From Spirochaetia bacterium (GTDB lineage Bacteria > Spirochaetota > Leptospiria > Leptospirales > Leptonemataceae), in contig VFLI01000053.1 in the NCBI GenBank assembly GCA_009885105.1, positions 56,483 to 120,482 of the forward strand: DNA of 64,000 nucleotides, given 5' to 3'. Below the pieces are notes generated by a model. The model made no database searches. It saw only the letters and a program-made list of their open reading frames with translations, and had not been told where the DNA came from. The position numbers were made by a program, and so were the translations under genes. This document shows positions 33,781 to 42,141 of this stretch, piece by piece. Numbering within the stretch: position 1 is the first letter of the stretch; each line of letters begins with the position of its first letter.

Positions 33781-34722
33781 ATGGAAAGAGAAAAAATGGA
33801 AGAATTTGTGGGTAAACTCTGGAGCAATCCGGCTCTGGAGAAGGCCACACTCTTAAAAAAGGAAAATCAGATTCTGGGATTCTTGAAAGAAAACAGCGCC
33901 GTGCTGCAACAGGCTTTTGCTCAGCCGAATTTTTTTCCCGGGAAAAGTTATGACGAGGCGGTGAGGCTTTTTCTCACAGTTCTGACGGATAAAATTCAGC
34001 TCAATCTCCTGCCGATTATCGAGCAGGTTGTGGAGAGCACGGTGCAGTCTTCCATTCTGCAGGCTTTTCAAAAAGAGAAATTTGTAAGTCTGGACAAGAC
34101 TAAATTTAAAGAATTTATACTGGCTCATACCAGAACAAAAACCCTGAGGGACCCGTACGTCCTGGTTCTTGAGAGTATCTCCCACAGTTTTTACGAGAAA
34201 TACATTCCGATCATCCTGAAGCGACGGAAGGTTATTTATAATGAACTGGTGCGCAGAGATCGTCTGACCCTGGACCCGACTCTGATTCCGACCTATCTCA
34301 GTCTCTGTTCGCTGTTCCGTCCTCTCTTCTGGCATAAATTTCCCAGAGGTTCGGGAAGCAACAAACAGATGATCAATCTGGCTGCCGGGATGCGGGATCC
34401 AAAAGTGTATGAAAGCATACTGAAAGATCTGGAAGCTTTGATTCATGATGAAATAGGATGGGTGCCGGACAAGGTGCTTCATGTGGGATTGGAAAGCTGC
34501 CTGAATTTCACCGAACGCCCCGAGATATCGACGGGCGCCAGACTGATCACCATCATGACAAATCGCGCCGCTGAATACGAACCGAATCAGAAAGTGGACA
34601 AAGGCGCGGAAACACCCGACAAATCCTGGTTCAATATAAACCGTCGGACGGCGAAATACTACGGTTATGACGTGCATTTTCTGGAAGAGCTCTACCAGAT
34701 TGCCGGCGAGGAGGGCTGGTAG
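33781..34722 (+). CDS. Conserved-looking cytosolic hypothetical protein upstream of the voltage-sensor gene
   Basis: A 313-residue, mostly helical soluble protein (NPALEKATLLKKENQILGFL, LIPTYLSLCSLFRPLFWHKF, KVYESILKDLEALIHDEIGW) ends with an Asn/Arg/Tyr-rich region (NINRRTAKYYGYDVHFLEEL). I do not recognise a domain. Its stop at 34720-34722 is one base before the ATG of the voltage-sensor-like gene, and the potassium channel follows, so the three are likely one operon with a common task. The start has no clear ribosome site; an internal ATG (M6) is a possible alternative. Confidence 0.8.
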   Translation: MEREKMEEFVGKLWSNPALEKATLLKKENQILGFLKENSAVLQQAFAQPNFFPGKSYDEAVRLFLTVLTDKIQLNLLPIIEQVVESTVQSSILQAFQKEKFVSLDKTKFKEFILAHTRTKTLRDPYVLVLESISHSFYEKYIPIILKRRKVIYNELVRRDRLTLDPTLIPTYLSLCSLFRPLFWHKFPRGSGSNKQMINLAAGMRDPKVYESILKDLEALIHDEIGWVPDKVLHVGLESCLNFTERPEISTGARLITIMTNRAAEYEPNQKVDKGAETPDKSWFNINRRTAKYYGYDVHFLEELYQIAGEEGW

Positions 34723-34723
34723 T

Positions 34724-35857
34724 ATGCTCCATATCCACAAACAGCGTCACGGGGAACATCTGCCCGAATTTATTGAAACGGCGATCATCATTGCGATACT
34801 GCTCGTCGTCGGGCATACAATCACCGAAGAAATTTCAATCATCTATCACTGGAATCATGAATGGTCTGTGCGGCTCGCCTACGCGGCTTTTGGATTTGAC
34901 CTTCTTTTCTCGCTCGAATTCACGGCGCGCGCGATCATTACGGCCCGGCACGGACATTTCCGGCTCTACATGCTCAAACAGAGAGGCTGGATCGATCTTA
35001 TGTCCTCTTTCCCGCTTCTCCTTTTCGTCTCTGGGCCGGTAGCGGCCGTTATGTTTTTTAGCCTGGATATGGAAGGAAGCGGAGCGATGCAGATGCTTGT
35101 CATACTGAAAACCGCAAAAGCGATCCGCGTTACCCGTATTCTTCGTCTGATCCGGGTGATAAAAATATTCGGCAGGATTCAGAATACAAATTCTGCGATG
35201 ACTAACCGCCAGATCGCCACGATTTCGACCATCAGCGTTGTGTCGCTTGTGGTTGTTCTGACAATTTCGCAGTTTGTTCCGTTCCTTTCGGTGGGCGATC
35301 ACAATGAGTATCTTGCTCAGAGGACCCGGGAACTCTCGCCCCTTTTTGACGCGGGAGGTATAGCCGAAAAGAGCGCGGTGGATTACATCGGCAAATCCGC
35401 GGACGACGTGATTGATATACACGACCCGAACAATATTCTGGTGTATCAGAGTCCTGAAATAAATCAGCTGAAATGGACCGCCTATCATGCTGGAAGAATA
35501 CCACTGAAGAACGGTTATACAATGTCGCTGTCCTATTACCGTGTGGACGCGGAGCATGCCCGCCTCAGCCTCTTGATACTCATAATCATTCTGTCCTTGA
35601 TCCTGTCGTTCATGTTCATATATACCGGCATTTTCGCCCATCAGATATCAGATCCGATATATATCATGGATAAAGGATTCCGGGAATGGGATTACAATCT
35701 TGAGGTGAAAGTGAATCAGGACTACCTGCATGAAGAGATTTTCCAGCTGGCGCAGATTTACAATGCACGGTGGCTTCCTCTGAAAAACCAGGTGCACAAC
35801 TACAGGAAATCGAAAGGCGATGTCAAATCAGTGTTATCCGTCAAAGATCTTCTGTAA
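34724..35857 (+). CDS. Voltage-sensor-like membrane protein with periplasmic and HAMP parts, no pore
   Basis: Start ATG 34724 lies one base after the previous stop (377 residues). The first four membrane segments span about residues 14-145. The last contains the S4-like ladder AKAIRVTRILRLIRVIKIFG (Arg/Lys every third or fourth position). Instead of a pore there is a fifth helix (about 168-190, STISVVSLVVVLTISQFV), a polar segment of about 85 residues likely in the periplasm (ELSPLFDAGGIAEKSAVDYI), a sixth helix (about 280-305, LLILIIILSLILSFMFIYTG), and a HAMP-like linker (ISDPIYIMDKG ... EEIFQLAQIYNARW). It ends there without an output domain. It has the same architecture as the protein at 11359 and lies next to a cNMP-gated potassium channel. 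Confidence 0.75.
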   Translation: MLHIHKQRHGEHLPEFIETAIIIAILLVVGHTITEEISIIYHWNHEWSVRLAYAAFGFDLLFSLEFTARAIITARHGHFRLYMLKQRGWIDLMSSFPLLLFVSGPVAAVMFFSLDMEGSGAMQMLVILKTAKAIRVTRILRLIRVIKIFGRIQNTNSAMTNRQIATISTISVVSLVVVLTISQFVPFLSVGDHNEYLAQRTRELSPLFDAGGIAEKSAVDYIGKSADDVIDIHDPNNILVYQSPEINQLKWTAYHAGRIPLKNGYTMSLSYYRVDAEHARLSLLILIIILSLILSFMFIYTGIFAHQISDPIYIMDKGFREWDYNLEVKVNQDYLHEEIFQLAQIYNARWLPLKNQVHNYRKSKGDVKSVLSVKDLL

Positions 35858-35865
35858 ACTAAACT

Positions 35866-37548
35866 ATGAGCGATGCCATGATACATCCGGATGAAAACAA
35901 ACCCAAGCAGATATGGGACGGTCTGATTCTTCTGCTCACGATTTTTGCCGCGATCGAAATTCCGCTTCGCATCGTTTTGAATTATCATGCGCAGGGCTTT
36001 CTTCTGTTTTTTGACTGGTTCATAACCATTTGCTTCTTCACGGATGTCATGCTGAATTTCGTGACGTCGATCTATCTGAACGGTAAACTGGTTTCGGACA
36101 GGAAGATTGTCGCGAAAAATTACCTTCGCGGATGGTTCCTCATAGATTTTCTGGCCTCTCTGCCGCTGGACATGCTTCTCTCCGGATCCTTTGGAATGCT
36201 CACAGATGCGGCGAGGATGTTCCGTCTGCTTCGTCTGTTCCGACTGGCGCGTCTTGCTCAGTTCATGCAGAAATTGGCCCGCTCGAATATGATCAATATC
36301 AGCGTCCTGAGGATGGTATTTTTAGCTTTCTGGGTTCTGATGATCATGCACTGGACAGCCTGCGGATGGCTCCTGATGGGAGGAGGCAATATCGCCGGTC
36401 TGGAATTGAGCATGGGAAATATTCCGGAAGCGAAAATCGAGCTGATCGATCCGTACCGCCTTTACATTCGATGTCTCTACTGGGCGGTTACCACAATCGC
36501 AACAATCGGTTACGGGGATATAACTCCGCAGACGAACGGCCAGACCCTCTATGCAATGGCGATCGAGCTGATCGGCGCCGGCATGTACGGCTATGTGATC
36601 GGCGTTGTCGCCAGTCTTCTGGCAAATATTGACGTGGCGCGCGCTCAGTACATGGAAAAAATGGAGAAGATCAACACCTTCATGAAATACAGGCAGATTC
36701 CGTCCAATCTGCAGGATAGTATCCGCAATTACTATTCGTATCTGTGGGAAAGCCGGCGGGGGTACGACGAATCACAGGTGATCTCAGATCTGCCTTCGTC
36801 TCTTAAGCTGAATGTGTCGCTCTATCTCAACCGGGAAATTATTGAAAAGGTTCCGCTCTTTCGCGGGGCGAGCGATGATTTTATACGCCAGATTGTCATC
36901 AATCTCAGGCCGGCCGTCTATACTCCCGGAGATTATATTTTCCGCAAGGGCGAGGTCGGTTCGACGATGTTTTTTATCAGCCGCGGCGCCGTGGAAGTGG
37001 TTTCGGAAGACGGCAAAACTGTATTCGCCACGCTTTCCGAGGGAAACTTTTTTGGAGAAATTGCTCTTTTGATGAATATGCCGAGAACCGCAAGCATACG
37101 CGCCGTGGACTTCTGCGATCTGTACACGCTGGATCAGGAAACCTTCAACCGAATTCTGAAAGACTTTCCGGCCTTTTCTGTTCATATCCGGGAATTTGCC
37201 CGCAAGAGGCAGGAAGAATCGCAGGTCGATCAGCAGCCGGAGGCGAACTCTGAAATTATCGCCGAGACAGATCAGGTCCCGCCTGGGCGTGTGAGCGGAA
37301 TGTCCATTATTAAAGAAGATGCCGGATCAATTTTTCTTTCCTGGCATTCGGGCGACGGCGCTTCTGTGTATCAGGTGACCCGGTACGATCCGGATTCAAA
37401 CCACTGGAAACTGCTGAACGGTTTTGTGCAGTCCACGATCTATCGCGATGTTCAGCCGTACAGAGACAAACACAATGTTTACAGAGTGCGCGGCGTGAAC
37501 GAAGCGGGCGCCGGAGATTGGAGCGAAACTATCAGCATCCATTTCTAG
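35866..37548 (+). CDS. Cyclic-nucleotide-gated potassium channel with C-terminal FN3 domain
   Basis: This 560-residue channel has six membrane segments. S4 carries RMFRLLRLFRLARL (117-130), and the pore helix leads into the selectivity filter TIGYGD (213-218), giving K+ selectivity. A C-linker (about 256-325) and a cyclic-nucleotide-binding domain (about 326-445) follow. The phosphate cassette is FFGEIALL...PRTAS (395-410), where R407 should bind the cyclic phosphate. After a Gln/Glu-rich linker comes a fibronectin type III domain (about 472-560: PPGRVSGMSI, FLSWHSGDGASVYQVTRYD, YRVRGVNEAGAGDWSE). That domain would be in the cytosol and is unusual for this family. The spirochaetal channel SthK shares the CNG core. 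It starts eight bases after the voltage-sensor gene. Confidence 0.92.
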   Translation: MSDAMIHPDENKPKQIWDGLILLLTIFAAIEIPLRIVLNYHAQGFLLFFDWFITICFFTDVMLNFVTSIYLNGKLVSDRKIVAKNYLRGWFLIDFLASLPLDMLLSGSFGMLTDAARMFRLLRLFRLARLAQFMQKLARSNMINISVLRMVFLAFWVLMIMHWTACGWLLMGGGNIAGLELSMGNIPEAKIELIDPYRLYIRCLYWAVTTIATIGYGDITPQTNGQTLYAMAIELIGAGMYGYVIGVVASLLANIDVARAQYMEKMEKINTFMKYRQIPSNLQDSIRNYYSYLWESRRGYDESQVISDLPSSLKLNVSLYLNREIIEKVPLFRGASDDFIRQIVINLRPAVYTPGDYIFRKGEVGSTMFFISRGAVEVVSEDGKTVFATLSEGNFFGEIALLMNMPRTASIRAVDFCDLYTLDQETFNRILKDFPAFSVHIREFARKRQEESQVDQQPEANSEIIAETDQVPPGRVSGMSIIKEDAGSIFLSWHSGDGASVYQVTRYDPDSNHWKLLNGFVQSTIYRDVQPYRDKHNVYRVRGVNEAGAGDWSETISIHF

Positions 37549-37560
37549 TCAGGAATTGTT

Positions 37561-39099
37561 TTGCGAGCTTTCAAATTTATTCTCACATTTGTTCTCGCGT
37601 ATTTTGTTCTCGACGGATTCCTGTTTCGGTTCCTTCTCTGGAGACTTCCGAATGAAAGCGCCTGGGAGTCTTTCCCGCTTTACAATTTTGAATACAGATT
37701 CCGTCATCTCGCCCGCCGGGAGAAGGCCGGCGAATTCCGGATAATTGCCGCGGGCAGCTCCATCGCTCTGTATTCGATACTTCCTGAAAAGCTCAATGAA
37801 TTGTTCGCAGGCGAACCCGGGAACCGTACGAATGTTCTGATGCTGGCCCGGCAGGGTCTCAATGTTTTTGAACTCAATGCGATATTCGACAGAATACTGG
37901 AAACCAGGCCTGATGTGATAATTCTTCCCCTCAACATGGTTGACTTCCGGCTGGAGCGGCCCATCGTTCTGGATCTTGTTAAGGATCTGGACACGGACCA
38001 CCGCGGCGAAGCGCTGCAATCGGCTGAGTCAGATCTCTGGCAGTTTCCGGAATCACAGATTCTGGATCCGGGCGGGTATCTTTTGGCTGCGCGCAGTCCC
38101 AGGGATTTAGGCCGCGGACTGTTTCTGGAAATTTCCGCGGCGTATCGCTATCGCAGTCTGTTCTGGGACGGTCCGTCGCAGTATCTGGAAAATCGTTATT
38201 CAAAGGGCCGTTCTTATGAGAATTACGCCGGCATTCCCGTCGAAGGAGGGAATATCACTCACCGCGGGTGGGTCGGGTCGAATTTTGAAATCACAATTAC
38301 CGAGACTCTGCGGCGCGAGGGGCTGGACGTTCAGGCTCCCGATTCTCTCTTCGCACGCCCCGGCGAAAATGATATGTCCGGTCCAATTCTGGAAATACAG
38401 CCAGCGGAAGCTCGGCCCCGTCGGATCGAGCTCCAGAGAGGCTGGCAGAATATTTCCCTGTCAGAACAGTCTCCCGGCAGCAAGGTGAGATTCCGTGTTT
38501 CCCGGTCATTTTATTCGGATGAAAACGATGACCGCTTTGCTCTGCGATTCTCCCGCAATGCAGGCCGCTCCGAGCCGATTTCCTTTCCCGTGAGCCGCGA
38601 GCTGCGCCGTGAAGACGAGCGGTATCGTCGCATGACGGACACAGAATACCCCGAATCGTTTGCGCGCCGAATTCTGAAATTCAGCCGGCCGGGCATGCAG
38701 TATCTGCAGTCGCTGCAGACGGCCAAAAGGATCTGGGCTCTTCGTCATTTTGATCCCGATCTGCCCGCCGCCCGCGCATTCCGCCAGTTTCAGAAAAAAG
38801 CGGCAGACGCCGGGATTCCTCTTGTGGTCATCCATTCTCCGGAGAATCCTCTCTCCAGGGAATGGTATGAGAAATCTGTATGGTATGCTGAATTTATAAA
38901 ATATCTATCAGAATCGCCGGGGGCTGCGGCAGGACAGTATTCATTCTATCAGTGGCAGGACGCTCTGCCGATGCAGGATTTTTACGACTATCATCATCTG
39001 ACGTATTTCGGCGCGCAGAAATTTACAGACCGGCTGGCGCGGATTCTAGAAAAAGAATTTCACGCAGAGTCCGCGGTGAAACGCAGAGGAGGGCAATGA
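37561..39099 (+). CDS. SGNH/DUF1574-like envelope acyltransferase partner
   Basis: TTG at 37561, 512 residues. An N-terminal signal anchor (FKFILTFVLAYFVLDGFLF) is followed by a domain with the GSS block (IIAAGSSIALYSILPEKLNE) and near the C-terminus YDYHHLTYFGAQKF, giving the DxxH pair of SGNH-type esterases. Related DUF1574 and AlgJ/DltD-like proteins accept acyl groups from MBOAT proteins, and one MBOAT gene lies at 25024. I infer a role in modifying surface polysaccharide or lipid. The last ~14 codons (EFHAESAVKRRGGQ) run into a CGCAGAG...CGCAGAGG tract like the dispersed repeats. The stop overlaps the ATG of the IS91 remnant. Confidence 0.75.
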   Translation: MRAFKFILTFVLAYFVLDGFLFRFLLWRLPNESAWESFPLYNFEYRFRHLARREKAGEFRIIAAGSSIALYSILPEKLNELFAGEPGNRTNVLMLARQGLNVFELNAIFDRILETRPDVIILPLNMVDFRLERPIVLDLVKDLDTDHRGEALQSAESDLWQFPESQILDPGGYLLAARSPRDLGRGLFLEISAAYRYRSLFWDGPSQYLENRYSKGRSYENYAGIPVEGGNITHRGWVGSNFEITITETLRREGLDVQAPDSLFARPGENDMSGPILEIQPAEARPRRIELQRGWQNISLSEQSPGSKVRFRVSRSFYSDENDDRFALRFSRNAGRSEPISFPVSRELRREDERYRRMTDTEYPESFARRILKFSRPGMQYLQSLQTAKRIWALRHFDPDLPAARAFRQFQKKAADAGIPLVVIHSPENPLSREWYEKSVWYAEFIKYLSESPGAAAGQYSFYQWQDALPMQDFYDYHHLTYFGAQKFTDRLARILEKEFHAESAVKRRGGQ

Positions 39100-39611
39100 A
39101 AGAAGGGTATGACCGAAAAGATGCATACGAATGCCGGTCATGCGGTACTGTTCTCGTTGTTTCTTTTTCGTGTAAAAGCCGGCTGTGTCTTTCCTGCTAT
39201 CGAAAAATGCTCTTCGGCTGGTCGCTGAATCTTTCGAGAATATTGAATCCTGCTCTGGCTTATTCGCATGTAATCTTCACTGTCCCCGGCCAGGTTGCCC
39301 GTCTCCTGTTTGTCCATCGATTCCAGCCGATCACAGGGAAAGGTAACGACGTTTTGTTTCGTAATGCTGAATACATCGCATCAGGCTTTTTCCACAACAG
39401 TCAGATTCTAAAAGTCGACGATTCAAAGAAGGAGATCGCTTTCCGTTTCCGCAGCTGGGTGGATCACCAGTCAATAAAGAAATATTGCAAAAATATCAAG
39501 ATGGATATATTCGAATTCATGACGCGGATGTTGTACTTTCTTTCTGATCATCGTCAGAAATCCATCCGCTACTATGTACTATGCCGAGCCTGTGACCTGC
39601 ACCTGGTCTAA
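39096..39611 (+). pseudogene. IS91-family transposase remnant (internal deletion)
   Basis: The 171-residue frame starts with the IS91 zinc-finger region (ECRSCGTVLVVSFSCKSRLC followed by LSCYRKM) and the YSHVIFTVPGQVARLLF segment. It then jumps straight to C-terminal transposase sequence (YIASGFFHNSQILKVDD, FRFRSWVDH, MDIFEFMTRMLYFLSDHRQK, IRYYVL). The central Y2 HUH catalytic part (over 200 residues in intact members) is absent, so it cannot transpose. Both pieces are in one frame, meaning the deletion kept the frame. Its ATG overlaps the preceding stop. No terminal ori/ter sites were identified. Confidence 0.75.
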
Positions 39612-39885
39612 AGCGATTTAAAAATCTTTTAATATGAAGCCGTAACTCTGTCCAGGCTGTAGGGAGCCGATGGTTCTGACACTGATTTTTGCTAGAGCTT
39701 CAACTCGATTGATTCTGAAAATCAGAAAAACTCATTTTCTATTAAATGGATATTTTCGTCCGATTCGGGTGCCATAGAATACCCAGACCAGCTGATTATA
39801 TACACATCGGTCTTTTCTAAAAAAATGCTCAAACTGGCGCGGTTCTTGCACAAATTCTCAATTTTTCGCGAATATACAGGCCGCG
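39612..39885. other. AT-rich non-coding gap after the IS91 remnant
   Basis: I see no gene or recognisable RNA here. The stretch is richer in A+T than the flanking genes and ends at the first of two 136-bp direct repeats, so it is likely part of the acquired segment. Confidence 0.35.
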
Positions 39886-40021
39886 AAATTTAAGCCCTAT
39901 GTCATACATGAGTCGCCCGTACTTCCGATAATATCTAGTTATGTACGAATTTCCACCATTTTTTAAGCTTGACCGGTTTTATCGAACGGTCTGAAATAGC
40001 AGTATCTTCCTGTATAGCTAA
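39886..40021 (+). repeat. 136-bp direct repeat, copy A
   Basis: It begins AAATTTAAGCCCTATGTCAT and ends just before the open frame of the CsgG-like gene. It matches copy B at 40984-41119 over 136 bp with eight mismatches (about 94% identity) and no gap. Both contain the near-palindromic core CCGGTTTTATCGAACGG and the TATGTACGAATTTCCACCAT segment. Confidence 0.92.
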
Positions 40022-40080
40022 TGCCTCCGAAATGGTTTGGGATTTTTCTGGTTGCCCGTAAGAGGCCAGTGAGTTCTAAT

Positions 40081-40938
40081 ATGACTTGCAAAAGATATAT
40101 GTTATATATTATTACCGCCTGTCTGTTATGTAATTGCAGCATTTCGATCGTGGCGGAGCCGCTGGATAGGATTGGAGTTCTTGATTTCACCGCTATCGGC
40201 AGCGTAACGGCCGAGGAAGCGAGGATCGCCCGGGAAATTGTGATTCAAAAAATCGTCCGGTCGAAAAGATATGTTGTCATTGACCGGGCAGACTTGGACG
40301 CCGTGTTGAAAGAGCAGGCTTTCCAGTCTTCGGGATGCACTGATTCGGAATGTGCGGTGAGAATCGGCAGGCTTCTGGCGGCAAACAAGTTGATGACTGC
40401 GGAAATGACGAAGATCTCAGGAAAATACTATATGGACGGTCGCATCGTTGATGTTGAGACGGGCACTGTGGAGCATGCCGAACGCAGCTCAAAGCCGGAA
40501 GATAACATGGAGAGTTGCGCGACCTCGTTCGCTGGAAGAATATTATCACTGAACTCCTATTCTGAGTTGTGGAACGACAACAAATATATCTGGATGTCGA
40601 TTATTTATCCGGGTTTAGGTCAATTTTACAGCGGGCATCAATCAAGGGGCATTATTTTTCTAATCGGTTTTACTGCTTCTCTGGCAAATTTTATTTCTGT
40701 GAATGAAATTGCACAGGGGAATCCAGACAATAGAAGGGCACAAACACATTGGACACAGGCACAGTTGGGTTGTATTTTCCTTTACATCATCAATGTCCTG
40801 GATATTAAGATCATAACAGACTCGGCGGCGAAGGTCGGTCTGTATTATGTGCCTCAAGAAAATCAGGTGCAATACTCGGGCTACAAGCAGCCGTCAGTCA
40901 ACGGAATTTATTATATAGGTTTTAATATTAATTTCTAA
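40081..40938 (+). CDS. CsgG/LpoB-like exported protein fused to a TM2/DUF5683-like membrane part
   Basis: Start chosen at ATG 40081 because it begins a signal peptide with a lipobox-like end (MLYIITACLLCNC); the open frame extends to 40021. The 285-residue protein has an N-terminal CsgG/LpoB-like alpha/beta domain (DRIGVLDFTAIGSVTAEEAR, KRYVVIDRADLDAVLKEQAF, LLAANKLMTAEMTKISGKYY). A C-terminal hydrophobic region (WMSIIYPGLGQFYSGHQSRG, then IIFLIGFTASLANFI) is the glycine/tyrosine motif of TM2-like domains. The combination suggests an envelope-anchored regulator or assembly factor. The gene lies exactly between two 136-bp direct repeats, is AT-richer than its neighbours, and appears horizontally acquired or duplicated in as a unit. 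Confidence 0.7.
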   Translation: MTCKRYMLYIITACLLCNCSISIVAEPLDRIGVLDFTAIGSVTAEEARIAREIVIQKIVRSKRYVVIDRADLDAVLKEQAFQSSGCTDSECAVRIGRLLAANKLMTAEMTKISGKYYMDGRIVDVETGTVEHAERSSKPEDNMESCATSFAGRILSLNSYSELWNDNKYIWMSIIYPGLGQFYSGHQSRGIIFLIGFTASLANFISVNEIAQGNPDNRRAQTHWTQAQLGCIFLYIINVLDIKIITDSAAKVGLYYVPQENQVQYSGYKQPSVNGIYYIGFNINF

Positions 40939-40983
40939 TATAGAAATGGATGGAGAAATCCAGAGAGCTGCGCCGAAACGAGC

Positions 40984-41119
40984 AAATTTAAGCCCTCTGT
41001 CATACATAAGTCGCCCGTACTTCCGACAATCTCCAGTTATGTACGAATTTCCACCATTTTTTTAGCTTGACCGGTTTTATCGAACGGTCTGAAATAGCAG
41101 TATCTTCCTGAATAACTAA
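40984..41119 (+). repeat. 136-bp direct repeat, copy B
   Basis: Second copy of the direct repeat at 39886-40021, same length and orientation with eight substitutions. Its right end includes the TAG stop codon (41116-41118) of the minus-strand flagellin-like gene, so the last codons of that gene may have been replaced or created by the repeat. Confidence 0.92.
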
Positions 41120-42141
41120 CAAATTTTGCGGTCGATTTCACGCGTCTTCTCCAATTCCTTTGCGACCGACTGCAGGTCTTTTCTTTGTGCATCAATTTTT
41201 CGCAGCGCCCTGTCTATCGCAATCATACTTTGCGTCGTAACCTGCGAAACGGAGATCGGCCTGCCATAATGCTTTATGTTCAGGGCCTGTGCTGTCATTG
41301 TCTGTATGAAGATCCTTTTGCGCTCTTCTCGCAAACCCGGGAAAACGAACCACATACTGGATACACGCGATGATCGCGCGAAATTTCCCTGAAGCAAGGT
41401 CATACGATTGAATTCCGCCTGAGAAGCGACTCTGTCCACTTCGTCGACAAGCTCTGAAACTTCTATCTGTGACAGCTGTTTTTTTTGCATGCTCGATTCT
41501 CTGGATGCCGCTTCTGCTATTGCGCGAATTCGCTGGAGAATGCGGAAGAGAGAGTCGAGACAGATGGCTGCTGTGCCGATCATCGCTCTTTGCTCGCTCA
41601 CGGGTTCCCGAAGCATTTTCAGCCGTCCCGGGCCGTTCTCCCTGCTCAATTTTTCGTTCAGCTCTTTTGCAAATCCAAGACGCCGGATATAAGCAGACAC
41701 CGCCGCCGCAAGATAATCCATACGAGATTGAAATTCTCCAATGCGCCATTTATTTGACAGAGGGTTTTCCTGTAAAAAATGCCGAGGCGAAAGACTGCTC
41801 GATCCTGTCGTCATAAGATAGACTCTTTCGCGCTGGTGGGGCAGAAACCCGGGGCTTATCCACATAGAAGCGCTGCGTGATCCTCGCGAAAATCTTCCAT
41901 CCAGAGCCTTTTCTCCGCCGATGACTGCGCTATCGGCCGCCCTGTCGAGTTCGCTGAAAAGTTTTTCAATCTGACGATTGTTCGAATGCAGCGCCGCTTC
42001 AATTCTGCCGGCGATTGTCTTTTGTTTGTTTGCCGATTCCTGAACTTTTTTCAAAGCGGCGATGACGCCGGCAAGACCCGCGGCAACAAGTTTGTATTCT
42101 TTTCCAGATTCGGGAAAAAGCGGATTGTTTGCAAGTCTCAT
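41116..42141 (-). CDS. Flagellin-like protein with two degenerate FlaB core units
   Basis: ATG 42141 overlaps the stop of the upstream gene (ATGA), giving 341 residues. Two units resemble the conserved core of spirochaetal flagellin. Unit 1 (about 50-120) contains LFSELDRAADSAVIGGEKAL and FSRGSRSASMWISPG, then RERVYLMTTG. Unit 2 (about 200-320) contains VSELVDEVDRVASQAEFNRM, FARSSRVSSMWFVFPG and RIFIQTMTAQALNI, very close to the FlaB pattern VDEVDRIASQAEFN / RGSRVASMWFH. The N-terminal D0 helix (NHNLSAVNAHR type) and the C-terminal D0 end are absent, so it cannot polymerise as normal flagellin. The 3' end lies in a direct repeat. The role is unknown. Confidence 0.7.
   Translation of the reverse strand: MRLANNPLFPESGKEYKLVAAGLAGVIAALKKVQESANKQKTIAGRIEAALHSNNRQIEKLFSELDRAADSAVIGGEKALDGRFSRGSRSASMWISPGFLPHQRERVYLMTTGSSSLSPRHFLQENPLSNKWRIGEFQSRMDYLAAAVSAYIRRLGFAKELNEKLSRENGPGRLKMLREPVSEQRAMIGTAAICLDSLFRILQRIRAIAEAASRESSMQKKQLSQIEVSELVDEVDRVASQAEFNRMTLLQGNFARSSRVSSMWFVFPGLREERKRIFIQTMTAQALNIKHYGRPISVSQVTTQSMIAIDRALRKIDAQRKDLQSVAKELEKTREIDRKIC

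Noticed and set aside
33853..34740. 295-codon minus-strand frame opposite the unknown gene upstream of the voltage sensor
   Set aside because: The plus strand has better codon usage, a tight operon arrangement and protein-like composition.
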